The notes: a model not told the origin generated them from the sequence alone. A stretch of DNA of 64,000 bases from Egbenema bharatensis (GCF_048077055.1 NZ_CP182236.1:3596001-3660000); one strand, 5' to 3'; counted from the first letter of the stretch, positions 26,703-34,547 are shown. Numbers and translations are program-made.

Positions 26703-28532
26703 TTAAGCGGGTGGCAAAGCGCGGAGAAACCCACTGGCCTCGCTGGATTGAATAAAATCAGCGGCAGAAAGTGCATTGGGCGCAACATTCTGTAATACGG
26801 CGATCGGATTATTGCCCACCCCAATCCAGGTTGAACTGCCCTGGGCGCGTAGGGTCAGATTCCTAAACCGGACGTTATCCAGCAACGCAATTTTGTCAGA
26901 ATTTTTCCCAGGTCGCCGCACCTGAAACCGCCGAATCTCACTGAAACCAGCCGACTCACCAATCACAAATACATCAACCCCCTTAGCACCCACCAGCGTA
27001 TCGCTACCCCGTCCACCCTCCAGCAGGTTATTACCCGCCGAAGCCTGCAACAGATCTTGTCCTGCTCCACCCCGCAGCGTATCGTTGCCTTTGCCACCAA
27101 TCAGGGTGTCGTTCCCCGCACCGCCGACCAGCAGATCATTGCCCACTCCACCCTCCAGGCGATCGTCCCCTCTACCGCCGCGTAGGGTGTCATTCCCCTG
27201 CCGTCCCAGCAGTGTATCATTGCCATCTAATCCCAAAATCAGATCATTTCCCTTTGTGCCCCGAAGCTGGTTATCTCTGTTATCGCCTTCGATGCGGTTA
27301 GAAGGTGCGGTGGGGAAAGTGGGCCGACCGCTAATTTGATACTGCTGGGCAAAAATGGTCTGTCGCTGACTGGATGAGCCTCCCGAATCCTGGCTGGCCC
27401 AGGAGACAACAAAAGTCCCATTATTCTGAACCGCAATGGCAGGTGCATCTTGATTACTGCGCGTCGTGGTGTTGATGCGAATTTCATCGCCAATGCGATC
27501 GCCCTCTGCATCAAACTGCTGGGCAAACACACCAAACCCATCGCCATCCCCTCGTCCCCGGTCATCGCTGGCCCAGACCACCGTGAAGTTGCCCTCTGCA
27601 TCCATGCCAACCGCCGGACTGATTTGATCCCCCCTGGTATTACTGTTCACCCGAAACTCTGAGCCACGCGGATTCCCATTGGGTGCGAACCGTTGGGCAT
27701 AGATCCCGCTTTTGTCTCCATCCTGGCGATCGCTCTCCCAGGCAACTACAAATGCCCCCGTTATATCCATTGCAAGGGTCGGATTGCGCTGATCGCGGGA
27801 GGTAAACGTATTCACCTGAAACTCTGAGCCAACTGAACTCCCGTTACTGAGATACCGTTGGGCGAACACTCCCTTACCACTGCCATCCTGCTGCACACTG
27901 TCCCAGGCGATCACAAAATCACCGCTGCGGTTAGTGGCAACCACTGGATTGCTTTGATCGCGGTTCGTGGTAGTGTTGACGCGAAATGGATTTCGTTGAG
28001 GACCACCATTGCGGTTGAACCGCTGGGCATAGACTCCCAGTCCACTATTATCCGCGCCAAAGGGATTATTGCGCTGCTGCGTTGCTGCCCAGGTCACAAT
28101 AAAGGAACCATTTGGCGTGATTGCCACCGAGGGTCTGGTGTGGCTTCCCGTCGTCAAGGCAGCATTAACCCGAAATTCTGAGCCGATCGATTGCCCCTGG
28201 GCATCAAACCGTTGGCCATAAACGTTGCGATTGGTGCGATCGCCCACCCAGATCACGACAAAATTGCCATTGCCATCCATCGCCACAGAGGGAGTGTCCT
28301 GATCTCCTGCTGTCGTCAGGTTGACCTGAAACTCCGAACCGATCGCTCTGCCATCGTCGCGGTAGAGCCGTCCAAAAATGCCGCTGCCGTCGCCATCTTG
28401 CCCCAGACTTTCCCAAACTGTTGCAAAGGTTCCAAAAGAACTGGTGGCGATCGACGGATTGTTTCGATCGCCACTGCCCGCAGCGTTCACTTGAAACTCG
28501 GAGCCAACCGGATTCGCTTTCATGACGGTCAT
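26703..28532 (-). CDS. RTX-like calcium-binding secreted protein
   Basis: About 609 residues with two parts. The N-terminal two thirds are six to seven repeats of roughly 55 residues, each with GSEFQVN, a DQxNPxVA-type segment and FVVxWES/FVVSWAS, resembling beta-propeller-like repeats. The C-terminal part has glycine/aspartate RTX nonapeptides (GNDTLLGRQGNDTLRGGRG) that bind calcium and usually mark type I secretion. No N-terminal signal peptide is visible, which fits. Start chosen at 28532 (MTVMKANPVGSEF) over 28556; 28523 is also possible. Ligand unknown. Confidence 0.82.
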   Translation of the reverse strand: MTVMKANPVGSEFQVNAAGSGDRNNPSIATSSFGTFATVWESLGQDGDGSGIFGRLYRDDGRAIGSEFQVNLTTAGDQDTPSVAMDGNGNFVVIWVGDRTNRNVYGQRFDAQGQSIGSEFRVNAALTTGSHTRPSVAITPNGSFIVTWAATQQRNNPFGADNSGLGVYAQRFNRNGGPQRNPFRVNTTTNRDQSNPVVATNRSGDFVIAWDSVQQDGSGKGVFAQRYLSNGSSVGSEFQVNTFTSRDQRNPTLAMDITGAFVVAWESDRQDGDKSGIYAQRFAPNGNPRGSEFRVNSNTRGDQISPAVGMDAEGNFTVVWASDDRGRGDGDGFGVFAQQFDAEGDRIGDEIRINTTTRSNQDAPAIAVQNNGTFVVSWASQDSGGSSSQRQTIFAQQYQISGRPTFPTAPSNRIEGDNRDNQLRGTKGNDLILGLDGNDTLLGRQGNDTLRGGRGDDRLEGGVGNDLLVGGAGNDTLIGGKGNDTLRGGAGQDLLQASAGNNLLEGGRGSDTLVGAKGVDVFVIGESAGFSEIRRFQVRRPGKNSDKIALLDNVRFRNLTLRAQGSSTWIGVGNNPIAVLQNVAPNALSAADFIQSSEASGFLRALPPA

Positions 28533-28724
28533 CCTAAAAGTTTCTTGGTATATCAAGGGTACTCTATATGTAGCGTTTTATTCTCTTTTTAAAGTTTTTC
28601 TACCCTTTATATAGATCATACTTGTCACCAACGCCCGGCCACTGAAGCCAGCAATGAATGTTATAAGTAAAGATAAGTTTAGAATCTGTAGAAAAACAAA
28701 ACGATTTACGGAGAGGATAGATCT

Positions 28725-29006
28725 GTGGCAGTCGAAACGCTTGAGAAACGTTCTACAGCCCCTAAACACGCTCCCCGATATAAGGTGTTGCTGCACAATG
28801 ACGACTTCAATGCCATGGAGTACGTGGTGCAAACGCTTGTGGAAACTGTTTCCAGTTTGACGATTCCACAAGCCGTCAACATTATGATGGAAGCCCATAC
28901 GAATGGCGTTGCTCTGGTGATTACCTGTGAGCAGGAACACGCTGAGTTTTACTGTGAACGCCTGAAGAATCGCGGGCTGACAAGTACGATCGAGCCGGAT
29001 GAGTAG
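28725..29006 (+). CDS. clpS: ClpS adaptor for Clp protease
   Basis: Delivers N-degron substrates to the ClpAP/ClpCP protease. 93 residues from a GTG at 28725 with GGAGAGG upstream; core motifs YKVLLHNDDFNAMEYVV and EQEHAEFYCERL are conserved. It overlaps the start of the CPBP protease gene by 8 bp, so the two are likely coupled. Confidence 0.93.
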   Translation: MAVETLEKRSTAPKHAPRYKVLLHNDDFNAMEYVVQTLVETVSSLTIPQAVNIMMEAHTNGVALVITCEQEHAEFYCERLKNRGLTSTIEPDE

Positions 29007-29910
29007 GCGGGCTGAGGGCTTGACTAAAAGATGGGGTAGGGTGGCTCGGTGGGCGGCTCCGGTGCGAATCCTGGTGTTTCTTGGTCTGCTGGGAATGTGC
29101 TGGTTGCCGTTGGCCGCGCCGATCGCGCTTTTGGTGCCCGATGACAACACAGTCACAATTATCACGATGTCACTGCTGTTTGTGGCATTTCTGGTATTTG
29201 TGCCGATTTGGGGCCGATCGGTGCATGGAGAGGCTCGACCGTTGCGGCGGTATGGGTTGGTTGGATCTAAACAGAATGGACTGGAATTGCTGGCGGGGCT
29301 GGTTCTGGGAACAGTCAGTCTGCTGGCTATGTTTGGTGTGCAGGCTGGGTTAGGCTGGCTGGAATGGCGATCGGCTGCTCCTTCCTTACCAGGAGTCATT
29401 CTGGAAGGGTTGCTGGTGTCCCTGGGGGTGGGGCTGGCGGAGGAGTTGGTGTTTCGGGGTTGGATTTTGGATGAACTCGATCGAGACTATTCCCCGCGCA
29501 CTGCCCTCTGGAGCAATAGCCTGCTGTTTGCAGCGCTGCATTTCCTGAAGCCGATTCCCGAAATGATTCGCACCTTCCCCCAGTTTCCTGGACTGGTGCT
29601 GTTAGGACTGGCCCTCGTTTGGGCCAGGCGATCGACGGTTTCCGCTGCTTCCGCTTCCACCCACAAAACTGCTCAACCTCCGACTGCGGGCCGCCTTGGT
29701 TTGCCGATCGGGTTACATGCAGGGCTGGTTTGGGGTTATTACATCATGCAGGTGGGAGAACTGATTCAGTACACAAATCGGGTTCCCGTATGGCTGACGG
29801 GGATTGATGGGAATCCTCTGGCAGGGGCGATCGGGCTGCTTTTCCTGGCGGGTATTACGCTCCTGATATATCTGATGTATCGCCGTTCTCATTCCAGAAT
29901 TCCTGGCTAA
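28999..29910 (+). CDS. CPBP family intramembrane metalloprotease
   Basis: 303-residue polytopic membrane protein of the CAAX/bacteriocin-processing (Rce1-like) family. The catalytic glutamates lie in AEELVFRGWILDEL and a further histidine in LFAALHFLKP. Seven to eight hydrophobic segments are visible. The start overlaps clpS by 8 bp. The substrate is unknown. Confidence 0.88.
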   Translation: MSRRAEGLTKRWGRVARWAAPVRILVFLGLLGMCWLPLAAPIALLVPDDNTVTIITMSLLFVAFLVFVPIWGRSVHGEARPLRRYGLVGSKQNGLELLAGLVLGTVSLLAMFGVQAGLGWLEWRSAAPSLPGVILEGLLVSLGVGLAEELVFRGWILDELDRDYSPRTALWSNSLLFAALHFLKPIPEMIRTFPQFPGLVLLGLALVWARRSTVSAASASTHKTAQPPTAGRLGLPIGLHAGLVWGYYIMQVGELIQYTNRVPVWLTGIDGNPLAGAIGLLFLAGITLLIYLMYRRSHSRIPG

Positions 29911-29943
29911 CTTTTTCCAAATCTCGTAGTGGGTCGTCTTGTT

Positions 29944-29980
29944 TGTTGACTGGGCAGGCAAGATGCCTACCCTACAAGAA
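29944..29980 (-). repeat. REP-like hairpin repeat (variant)
   Basis: TTGACTGGGCAGGCAAGATG followed by CCTACCCTACAAGAA; compensated substitutions relative to other copies keep most of the stem. GTAG takes the place of GTGG on the minus strand. Confidence 0.8.
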
Positions 29981-30104
29981 TTTCAGTCACCATCATTTTG
30001 CAATCGTTCTACTCCCTACTCCTTCCCTTTCTTGCTAGGCTAGAGTAATTGAACTACCCTAACGACCCTCCGCTACGGGTACGCATCCCCAAACCCTCAA
30101 GACT

Positions 30105-30701
30105 ATGGCAAACCGCGCAGATGTATCGATGCCTCCTACCGTTAAACGAGTTGCTGGGGCCCTTCGTTGGATTGGCTGGATTAGCTTCTGGACGCAAGTT
30201 GCGCTGGGGGTTGTGTCGGCTGTGGTGTTATTGTTTGCGGGTTCAAACCTGAGTGCGCCAACGCAGAATCCCCTGAATCCTGCTGCACCGGCGGCGGCAA
30301 ATCCGGGGACGGGAGCGGGGCTATTCTTTGCGGTTTTGGGATTAATTAGCTTATTTATTGCGGCGTACTGGGCATTTCGCTACACCCGTCTGGCGCGCCA
30401 GTTGAAGACTTCCAGTTCCCAGGCTCGCCCGCGTCGGGGGGATGCGGTGCAGGTGTTGCGGTTTGGGTTGTTGATCAGTCTGGTGGGGTTGGGGCTGACG
30501 ATTTTGGGAATGCAGGCGATCGCTGGTTCTCTGGTGCTGAAGTCGTTTGAGCAGGGGTTTGCGATTTTCTCTGGAAATCCGCTGCGGTTTATCACGCCGC
30601 TTGATTTGTTTGTGGTGCAGGCTGCTGCGAATACGCTGATGGCCCATTTTGTTGGGTTGGTGGCGACGCTCTGGCTGACCCGGACGGTAAATCGGCAGTA
30701 G
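30105..30701 (+). CDS. DUF3611 family membrane protein
   Basis: 198-residue membrane protein with four hydrophobic segments (SAVVLLFAGS, LFFAVLGLISLFIAAYWAF, LISLVGLGLTILG, AHFVGLVATLWLT) and an LRWIGWISFWTQ N-terminus typical of DUF3611, a family of photosynthetic organisms with plant chloroplast homologues. Upstream of tatC on the same strand by 215 bp. Function not established. Confidence 0.82.
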   Translation: MANRADVSMPPTVKRVAGALRWIGWISFWTQVALGVVSAVVLLFAGSNLSAPTQNPLNPAAPAAANPGTGAGLFFAVLGLISLFIAAYWAFRYTRLARQLKTSSSQARPRRGDAVQVLRFGLLISLVGLGLTILGMQAIAGSLVLKSFEQGFAIFSGNPLRFITPLDLFVVQAAANTLMAHFVGLVATLWLTRTVNRQ

Positions 30702-30916
30702 AGTATTAATCAGCAGCATTAGAACAAAATGGTTTAGACTCTGATGACAGTTTGAAACCTGAAGGGAAAACGTTAGTCTATTAGTGACTGGCAACTCTTA
30801 GACTGGTATTGAGGATTGATCTGAAATCTGGGAACTGACTCATTCAGCGCAATCCAAAATCCAAACTCTAAAATCCCCCAAGCCTGTATCCTTCATCGTC
30901 GTCCAGTAAGATTCCC

Positions 30917-31711
30917 ATGACTGCTCCTTCAGATTTAGAGACTCCATCCAAACAACCGTCATCCATCGCAGGTGCAACTCCAGATGATGAGGATTACCTT
31001 GATCAGGCTCCGGGCGATATGGAAATGTCGCTGTTTGACCATTTAGAAGAACTGCGGCTTCGGATTTTCCTGTCGCTGATTGCGGCCTTTATTGGGGTGG
31101 TCATTTGCTTTATCTTTGTCAATCCGATCGTTGAACTTTTGGAAGTTCCAGCCCAGGGAGCAACGTTCCTTCAGCTTTCGCCAGGGGAATACTTTTTTGT
31201 ATCTCTGAAGGTGGCAGGCTATAGTGGATTACTGATCGCCAGCCCATTTGTGCTGTACCAGATCATTCAGTTTGTGCTGCCAGGGCTAACTCGCCGCGAG
31301 CGTCGCCTGTTGGGGCCGATCGTCCTGGGGTCTACGGTGCTGTTTGTGGCGGGTTTGGTGTTTGCCTATATTGCCCTGATTCCTGCTGCCCTGAATTTCT
31401 TCATCAGCTATGGAGAAGGGGTGGTTGAACAGGCCTGGTCGATCGATCGCTATTTTGAGTTTATTTTGCTGCTGCTGTTCAGTACGGGGTTGGCGTTCCA
31501 GATTCCTATTATTCAATTACTGTTGGGGGCACTGGGTATTGTTTCTTCAAAGCAAATGCTCTCTGGCTGGCGATATGTGGTGCTGGGAGCGGCGGTTTTG
31601 GGGGCAGTGTTAACTCCTTCAACGGATCCGGTGACGCAAAGCCTTTTGGGAGGAGCGGTGTTAACCCTCTACTTTGGTGGGATTGGGATGGTAATGCTGA
31701 CGGGTAAGTGA
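30917..31711 (+). CDS. tatC: Sec-independent protein translocase TatC
   Basis: Core receptor of the twin-arginine translocase, inserted in thylakoid and plasma membranes. 264 residues, six transmembrane segments; signature MSLFDHLEELRLRIFLSL at the start of the first helix, and the conserved VAGYSGLLIASPFVLYQI and SYGEGVVEQAWSIDRYF (Tat motif) regions. The hydrophilic N-terminus (PSDLETPSKQPSS) is common in cyanobacteria. A weak GGGGG...CCCCC stem follows at 31712-31735 before a T run. Confidence 0.94.
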   Translation: MTAPSDLETPSKQPSSIAGATPDDEDYLDQAPGDMEMSLFDHLEELRLRIFLSLIAAFIGVVICFIFVNPIVELLEVPAQGATFLQLSPGEYFFVSLKVAGYSGLLIASPFVLYQIIQFVLPGLTRRERRLLGPIVLGSTVLFVAGLVFAYIALIPAALNFFISYGEGVVEQAWSIDRYFEFILLLLFSTGLAFQIPIIQLLLGALGIVSSKQMLSGWRYVVLGAAVLGAVLTPSTDPVTQSLLGGAVLTLYFGGIGMVMLTGK

Positions 31712-31768
31712 GGGGGCGATCAGAAAGGCTCCCCCAGCAATTTTTGTAAGGTTGTGTAAATGTCTTTT

Positions 31769-31996
31769 TTATCTCCTTCCTTGCTCTACTTGGACAATGC
31801 TTTGGCGCAATTTGGTGACGAACTCGGTATCGGTGAGAATATCGAGGGTTTCGAGTAGTTCAGTCAGTTGGGTATAGCTAAGGGCAGCGATGACAGGAAC
31901 GCCATCCTGGGTAATGATGATGGGTTCGTCGGTTAGTTCGTCGGGCAGATTGGGGAGTGGTTGTTGCGCCTGGGCGATCGTGAGTTTTTTGGGCAT
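31769..31996 (-). CDS. Phd/YefM-like antitoxin
   Basis: 75 residues from ATG 31996 (MPKKLTIAQAQQPLPNL). The pattern of a short DNA-binding N-terminus followed by PIIITQDGVPVIAALSYTQL matches Phd/YefM antitoxins. A longer frame from 32164 adds non-homologous residues. No toxin gene is adjacent on this strand, so it is either orphan or regulates something else. Confidence 0.72.
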   Translation of the reverse strand: MPKKLTIAQAQQPLPNLPDELTDEPIIITQDGVPVIAALSYTQLTELLETLDILTDTEFVTKLRQSIVQVEQGRR

Positions 31997-32282
31997 GGAT
32001 GGGAAGCGATTAGGGTTAGATTTACTATAACCAGCAAAGGAGGTGGGTGGGCATAAAGACGATCGCACCCATTTCGGAATTTCCATGCACCGGGATCGTC
32101 CTTCTTCATTGATATTCATCCAGGTTGAATTCTCTGAAAAGGGTCGATCGCCACTCCTGTGCATCTAGAGGAATCGATCGGGTCAGAAGCACTGCCCACC
32201 TGCTCGAAGGCTGAGAAATCCGGAAAGATTATCTATGAGGGCTTTGCGTTGTCGTTGAGAATGTCGAGGGATTCAGGCTGCC

Positions 32283-32534
32283 ATGCACTGCGCGACCTAT
32301 GACATTCTGGAGGACGATCGCAGTTTCTATGGTGAAATTCCAGAGTTGCCAGGGGTGTATGCTACGGCTGAAACGTTGGAGCAGTGCCGCGATCGGCTTC
32401 AAGAGGTGTTGGAAGGTTGGATCTTATTGGGTTTACATTTGCAGCACCCGATTCCTGTGCTGGATGAGAATCTGACATTACCGGGAGATGATCCAAGGAT
32501 TGCTGGGGGACAGAGCCTGAGAATTGTAAATTGA
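32283..32534 (+). CDS. HicB-like antitoxin domain protein
   Basis: 83 residues with the HicB fold: CATYDILEDDRSFYGEIPEL, GVYATAETLEQCRDRLQEVL. The codons immediately upstream (IQAAM) also match the family but are preceded by an in-frame stop, so the usual N-terminal MLTxY segment is lost and translation probably starts at the ATG at 32283. No HicA toxin is beside it; the RAYT gene follows instead. Confidence 0.7.
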   Translation: MHCATYDILEDDRSFYGEIPELPGVYATAETLEQCRDRLQEVLEGWILLGLHLQHPIPVLDENLTLPGDDPRIAGGQSLRIVN

Positions 32535-32560
32535 ATCATTTGTTTGGTGCTTCTACCTGG

Positions 32561-32595
32561 TTGACTGGGCGGGCAAGATGCCCACCCCACAAGAG
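32561..32595 (-). repeat. REP-like hairpin upstream of RAYT
   Basis: TTGACTGGGCGGGCAAGATG then CCCACCCCACAAGAG. Read on the minus strand it is GTGG followed by the hairpin. It is in inverted orientation relative to the copy downstream of the transposase at 33370. Confidence 0.88.
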
Positions 32596-32617
32596 ATTAG
32601 GAGAACAGGAAGAAGAG

Positions 32618-33302
32618 ATGGGTGAATCTGGTTTTAGGGTGAGGCAGAGGCGGTTGCCGCATTGGGAGTTGGATGGAGCGATTGACTTCATTGCCTTTAA
32701 TACCTGGGAGAAGTTGGAACTTAGCCCGGAAGCAAGACAGATTGTTTTGGATGCTTGTTTGTTTTTCAATGGCCAGCGATATCAAATATTTGTGCTGGTG
32801 GTGATGCCGGATCATGTTCATTTGTTGATTCAGCCTTTGCCAAAATCAGAGCAATCCTTCTGGACTTTGAGCAGCATTATGAACAGTATCAAGGGTTATA
32901 GTGCCAAGCAGATTCCTCCTGTCATGAAGCATATTGGTATTGTCTGGCAGGATGAGCGGTTCGATCGCATCATTCGCAGTGAGGCAGAGTTCCAGGACAC
33001 CTGGGAATACATCGGAACTGTAAATTTCACTGTGCCTGTTGATCCGATAGACTGCCCGCGAATGAATTGCGGGCTATAAAAGCAAGTCCATTGAAATGGA
33101 CTCAAACTCCCTCTCAGTCTGATTGATCAGACTTTTTTGGGTAGCCCGCGATTCATCGGCGGGCGATCGGGACAACGAAGCTAAGAGCGGAGTGACAAAA
33201 TCTGGACAGGTTCAATACATCCGGCAAAACCCAGTCACAGCAGGCTTATCCTGCACCCCAGAGTCCTACCCTTTCCTCTGGCAAACCTCCAAGCTGTCTT
33301 GA
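32618..33302 (+). pseudogene. REP-associated tyrosine transposase (RAYT), interrupted by a 200-bp MITE
   Basis: Y1-type single-strand transposase of the TnpA-REP/IS200-like superfamily. ATG 32618 gives MGESGFRVRQRRLPHWELDG with a GGAAGAAG upstream. The HUH motif is present in VMPDHVHLLIQPL. The frame ends prematurely in foreign sequence at 33079; removing 33014-33213 restores WEYIRQNPVTAGLSCTPESY and a stop at 33300-33302. The insertion is at the YIxxNP motif that carries the catalytic tyrosine in this family, so the gene is inactive. It is flanked by inverted REP-like hairpins, as is usual for RAYT genes. Confidence 0.88.
33014..33213. mobile_element. 200-bp MITE with 8-bp target duplication
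   Basis: Insertion of exactly 200 bp bracketed by AATACATC at 33006-33013 and 33214-33221. Termini are imperfect inverted repeats (GGAACTGTAAATTTCACTG versus GAACCTGTCCAGATTTTGTC). Inside are three hairpins: GCCCGC...GCGGGC at 33054-33074, AGTCTGA-TTGA-TCAGACT followed by six T (33116-33139), which looks like an intrinsic terminator, and GCCCGC...GGCGGGC at 33144-33164. No coding capacity. The 8-bp duplication fits several DDE transposase families; the autonomous parent is not in the window. Confidence 0.82.
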
Positions 33303-33369
33303 TAACTTTCCTCTAGCAAATCTCTTTGTTTCTTGTGGGGTAAGCATCTCTCCCTTTCCTCTCACTCTT

Positions 33370-33400
33370 ATGGGGTGGGCATCTTGCCCGCCCAGTCAAC
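33370..33400 (+). repeat. REP-like hairpin downstream of RAYT
   Basis: ATGGGGTGGGCATCTTGCCC followed by GCCCAGTCAAC. It is the inverted partner of the copy at 32561. A partial degenerate copy (CTTGTGGGGTAAGCATCTC) lies at about 33336. Confidence 0.88.
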
Positions 33401-33449
33401 TAAGCCTACTCACCCCTGCAAAAGCTACCAAATCCACAATCCACAAAGT

Positions 33450-33647
33450 TTACTTCTCATCCATCTCATCCAATCGATGCCGATCGATCGTCTCCTGCTG
33501 TTCTGGCTGGTTTAACCATAATTCGATCGCCTCATTGATCAGGGCATTAATCGAGGAATCCCTCATTGCCGCAAGGGTTTTAATCAGACGGTCAACGTCT
33601 TCCTCTAAATAAACTCTGACTTCCGGCTTCTTCTTTCGGGGACTCAT
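33450..33647 (-). CDS. ribbon-helix-helix (CopG-like) protein
   Basis: 65 residues from ATG 33647, starting MSPRKKKPEVRVYLEEDVDR. The basic N-terminal strand and the following helices (LIKTLAAMRDSSINALINEA) match RHH DNA-binding antitoxin-type proteins. An upstream ATG at 33671 adds eight residues. No toxin gene is adjacent. Possibly an orphan antitoxin or a small regulator. Confidence 0.7.
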   Translation of the reverse strand: MSPRKKKPEVRVYLEEDVDRLIKTLAAMRDSSINALINEAIELWLNQPEQQETIDRHRLDEMDEK

Positions 33648-33774
33648 TTTATTATTTTCGGATAATTTCAATCCTTCTTGCGGTATTGCGGTAAATGCCG
33701 TACACTCAATATAAAGTCAAAACACCCTGAACCTTGATGGAATCTGGGCTAACTTTTATTGGAGTTTTCCAACC

Positions 33775-33900
33775 ATGATCACCCTCACCGATGACGAGGT
33801 GGCTTTACTGCGAGCCATCCTCACCGCTCTGCGATCGATCAAAGTCCGCGATATCGACAAAGCCCTGGTCATCCTCTCCAAAGGAGAACGCCAACCATGA
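33775..33900 (+). CDS. tiny hypothetical protein, first of a paralogous pair
   Basis: 41 residues, starting MITLTDDEVALLRAILTAL and ending LSKGERQP. Its stop overlaps the next ATG in an ATGA arrangement at 33897-33900. The sequence is similar to the start of the next protein (MI-LTD---L----LTA-L), and the DNA around both start codons (CCAACCATGAT) is alike, so one arose by local duplication. Unrecognised family. Confidence 0.5.
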   Translation: MITLTDDEVALLRAILTALRSIKVRDIDKALVILSKGERQP

Positions 33901-34103
33901 TTGTCCTCACCGACCAACAAGCCCTCACCCTCCATCACCTCCTCACCGCCATCCTGCTCAACGAAACCTACCGCATCTCTGAACTCGAAGATGCGATCGT
34001 CTGGACAGCCCCCGAAAACCGACAGATTCTCTGCCCCTTTGACTCCCTCTGGTCAAAAAACCTGGCGCAGGAAATTGTCAGACTGATGAACCAGCCAGGC
34101 TAG
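33897..34103 (+). CDS. small hypothetical protein, second of a paralogous pair
   Basis: 68 residues, starting MIVLTDQQALTLHHLLTAIL; it overlaps the preceding small ORF by ATGA. It has a mostly helical N-terminus and a C-terminal segment ending IVRLMNQPG. Family not recognised. Divergent from the RHH gene 33450-33647 across 127 bp. Confidence 0.5.
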   Translation: MIVLTDQQALTLHHLLTAILLNETYRISELEDAIVWTAPENRQILCPFDSLWSKNLAQEIVRLMNQPG

Positions 34104-34120
34104 GAATGCAAATTGAATCA

Positions 34121-34255
34121 TCTAAAACTCTTGTGGGATAGGCAGCGTTTCGACTGAGCTCAAGCCGAAGTCTTACCTGCCCATTCCTCTAAAACTCTTG
34201 TGGGGTGGGCAGCGTTTCGACTGAGCTCAAGCCGAAGTCTTGCCCGCCCAGTCAT
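34121..34255 (+). repeat. tandem pair of REP-like elements with expanded loop
   Basis: Two 67-bp units (34121 and 34188). Each has the REP arms (CTTGTGGG[G/A]T[G/A]GGCA and T[T/G][A/C]C[C/T][C/T]GCCCA) but the 3-nt loop is replaced by about 28 bp containing the near-palindrome TTCGACTGAGCTCAAGCCGA. The second unit keeps the CCAGTCA tail. Confidence 0.8.
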
Positions 34256-34350
34256 CACAGTCAGGCTACTCTTTTGAGGCGATCGAAGGAGTAGCTTTTG
34301 GAGACAGTCAGTAGATCTAAAATGGGTTCGTTTCACAGTGAACCCTGGGG

Positions 34351-34460
34351 TTGATCCCCCTAAATCCCCCTTAAAAAGGGGGACTTCAACCCTCTTCGGT
34401 TTGTGCTGCGCACACGCTCCGCGAACGGTTCCCCCTTTTCAAGGGGGGCTAGGGGAGATC
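34351..34460. repeat. palindromic repeat with C/G runs
   Basis: GATCCCCCTAAATCCCCC and TTAAAAAGGGGGACTT on the left, GGTTCCCCCTTTTCAAGGGG on the right, with a GCGCACACGCTCCGCGAACG core between. Related to the element at 25100-25170. The rest of 34104-34547 contains no gene that can be supported. Confidence 0.7.
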
Positions 34461-34547
34461 TAAACAAGGCTTGTGATCTACTGACAGTGGCTGATTGAAT
34501 GGGTGGATCTGGAACAAGCTCCCTATTCCTGCCCGTGCATAGGAACG

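Noticed and set aside
32531..32617. Extended N-terminus of the RAYT from 32531
   Set aside because: The first 29 residues are translated from the REP-like hairpin; ATG 32618 has a good ribosome binding site and starts at the conserved region.
33054..33164. IS200/IS605-type element ends in the RAYT gene
   Set aside because: An 8-bp target duplication and terminal inverted repeats point to a DDE-type MITE; IS200/IS605 elements do not generate target duplications.
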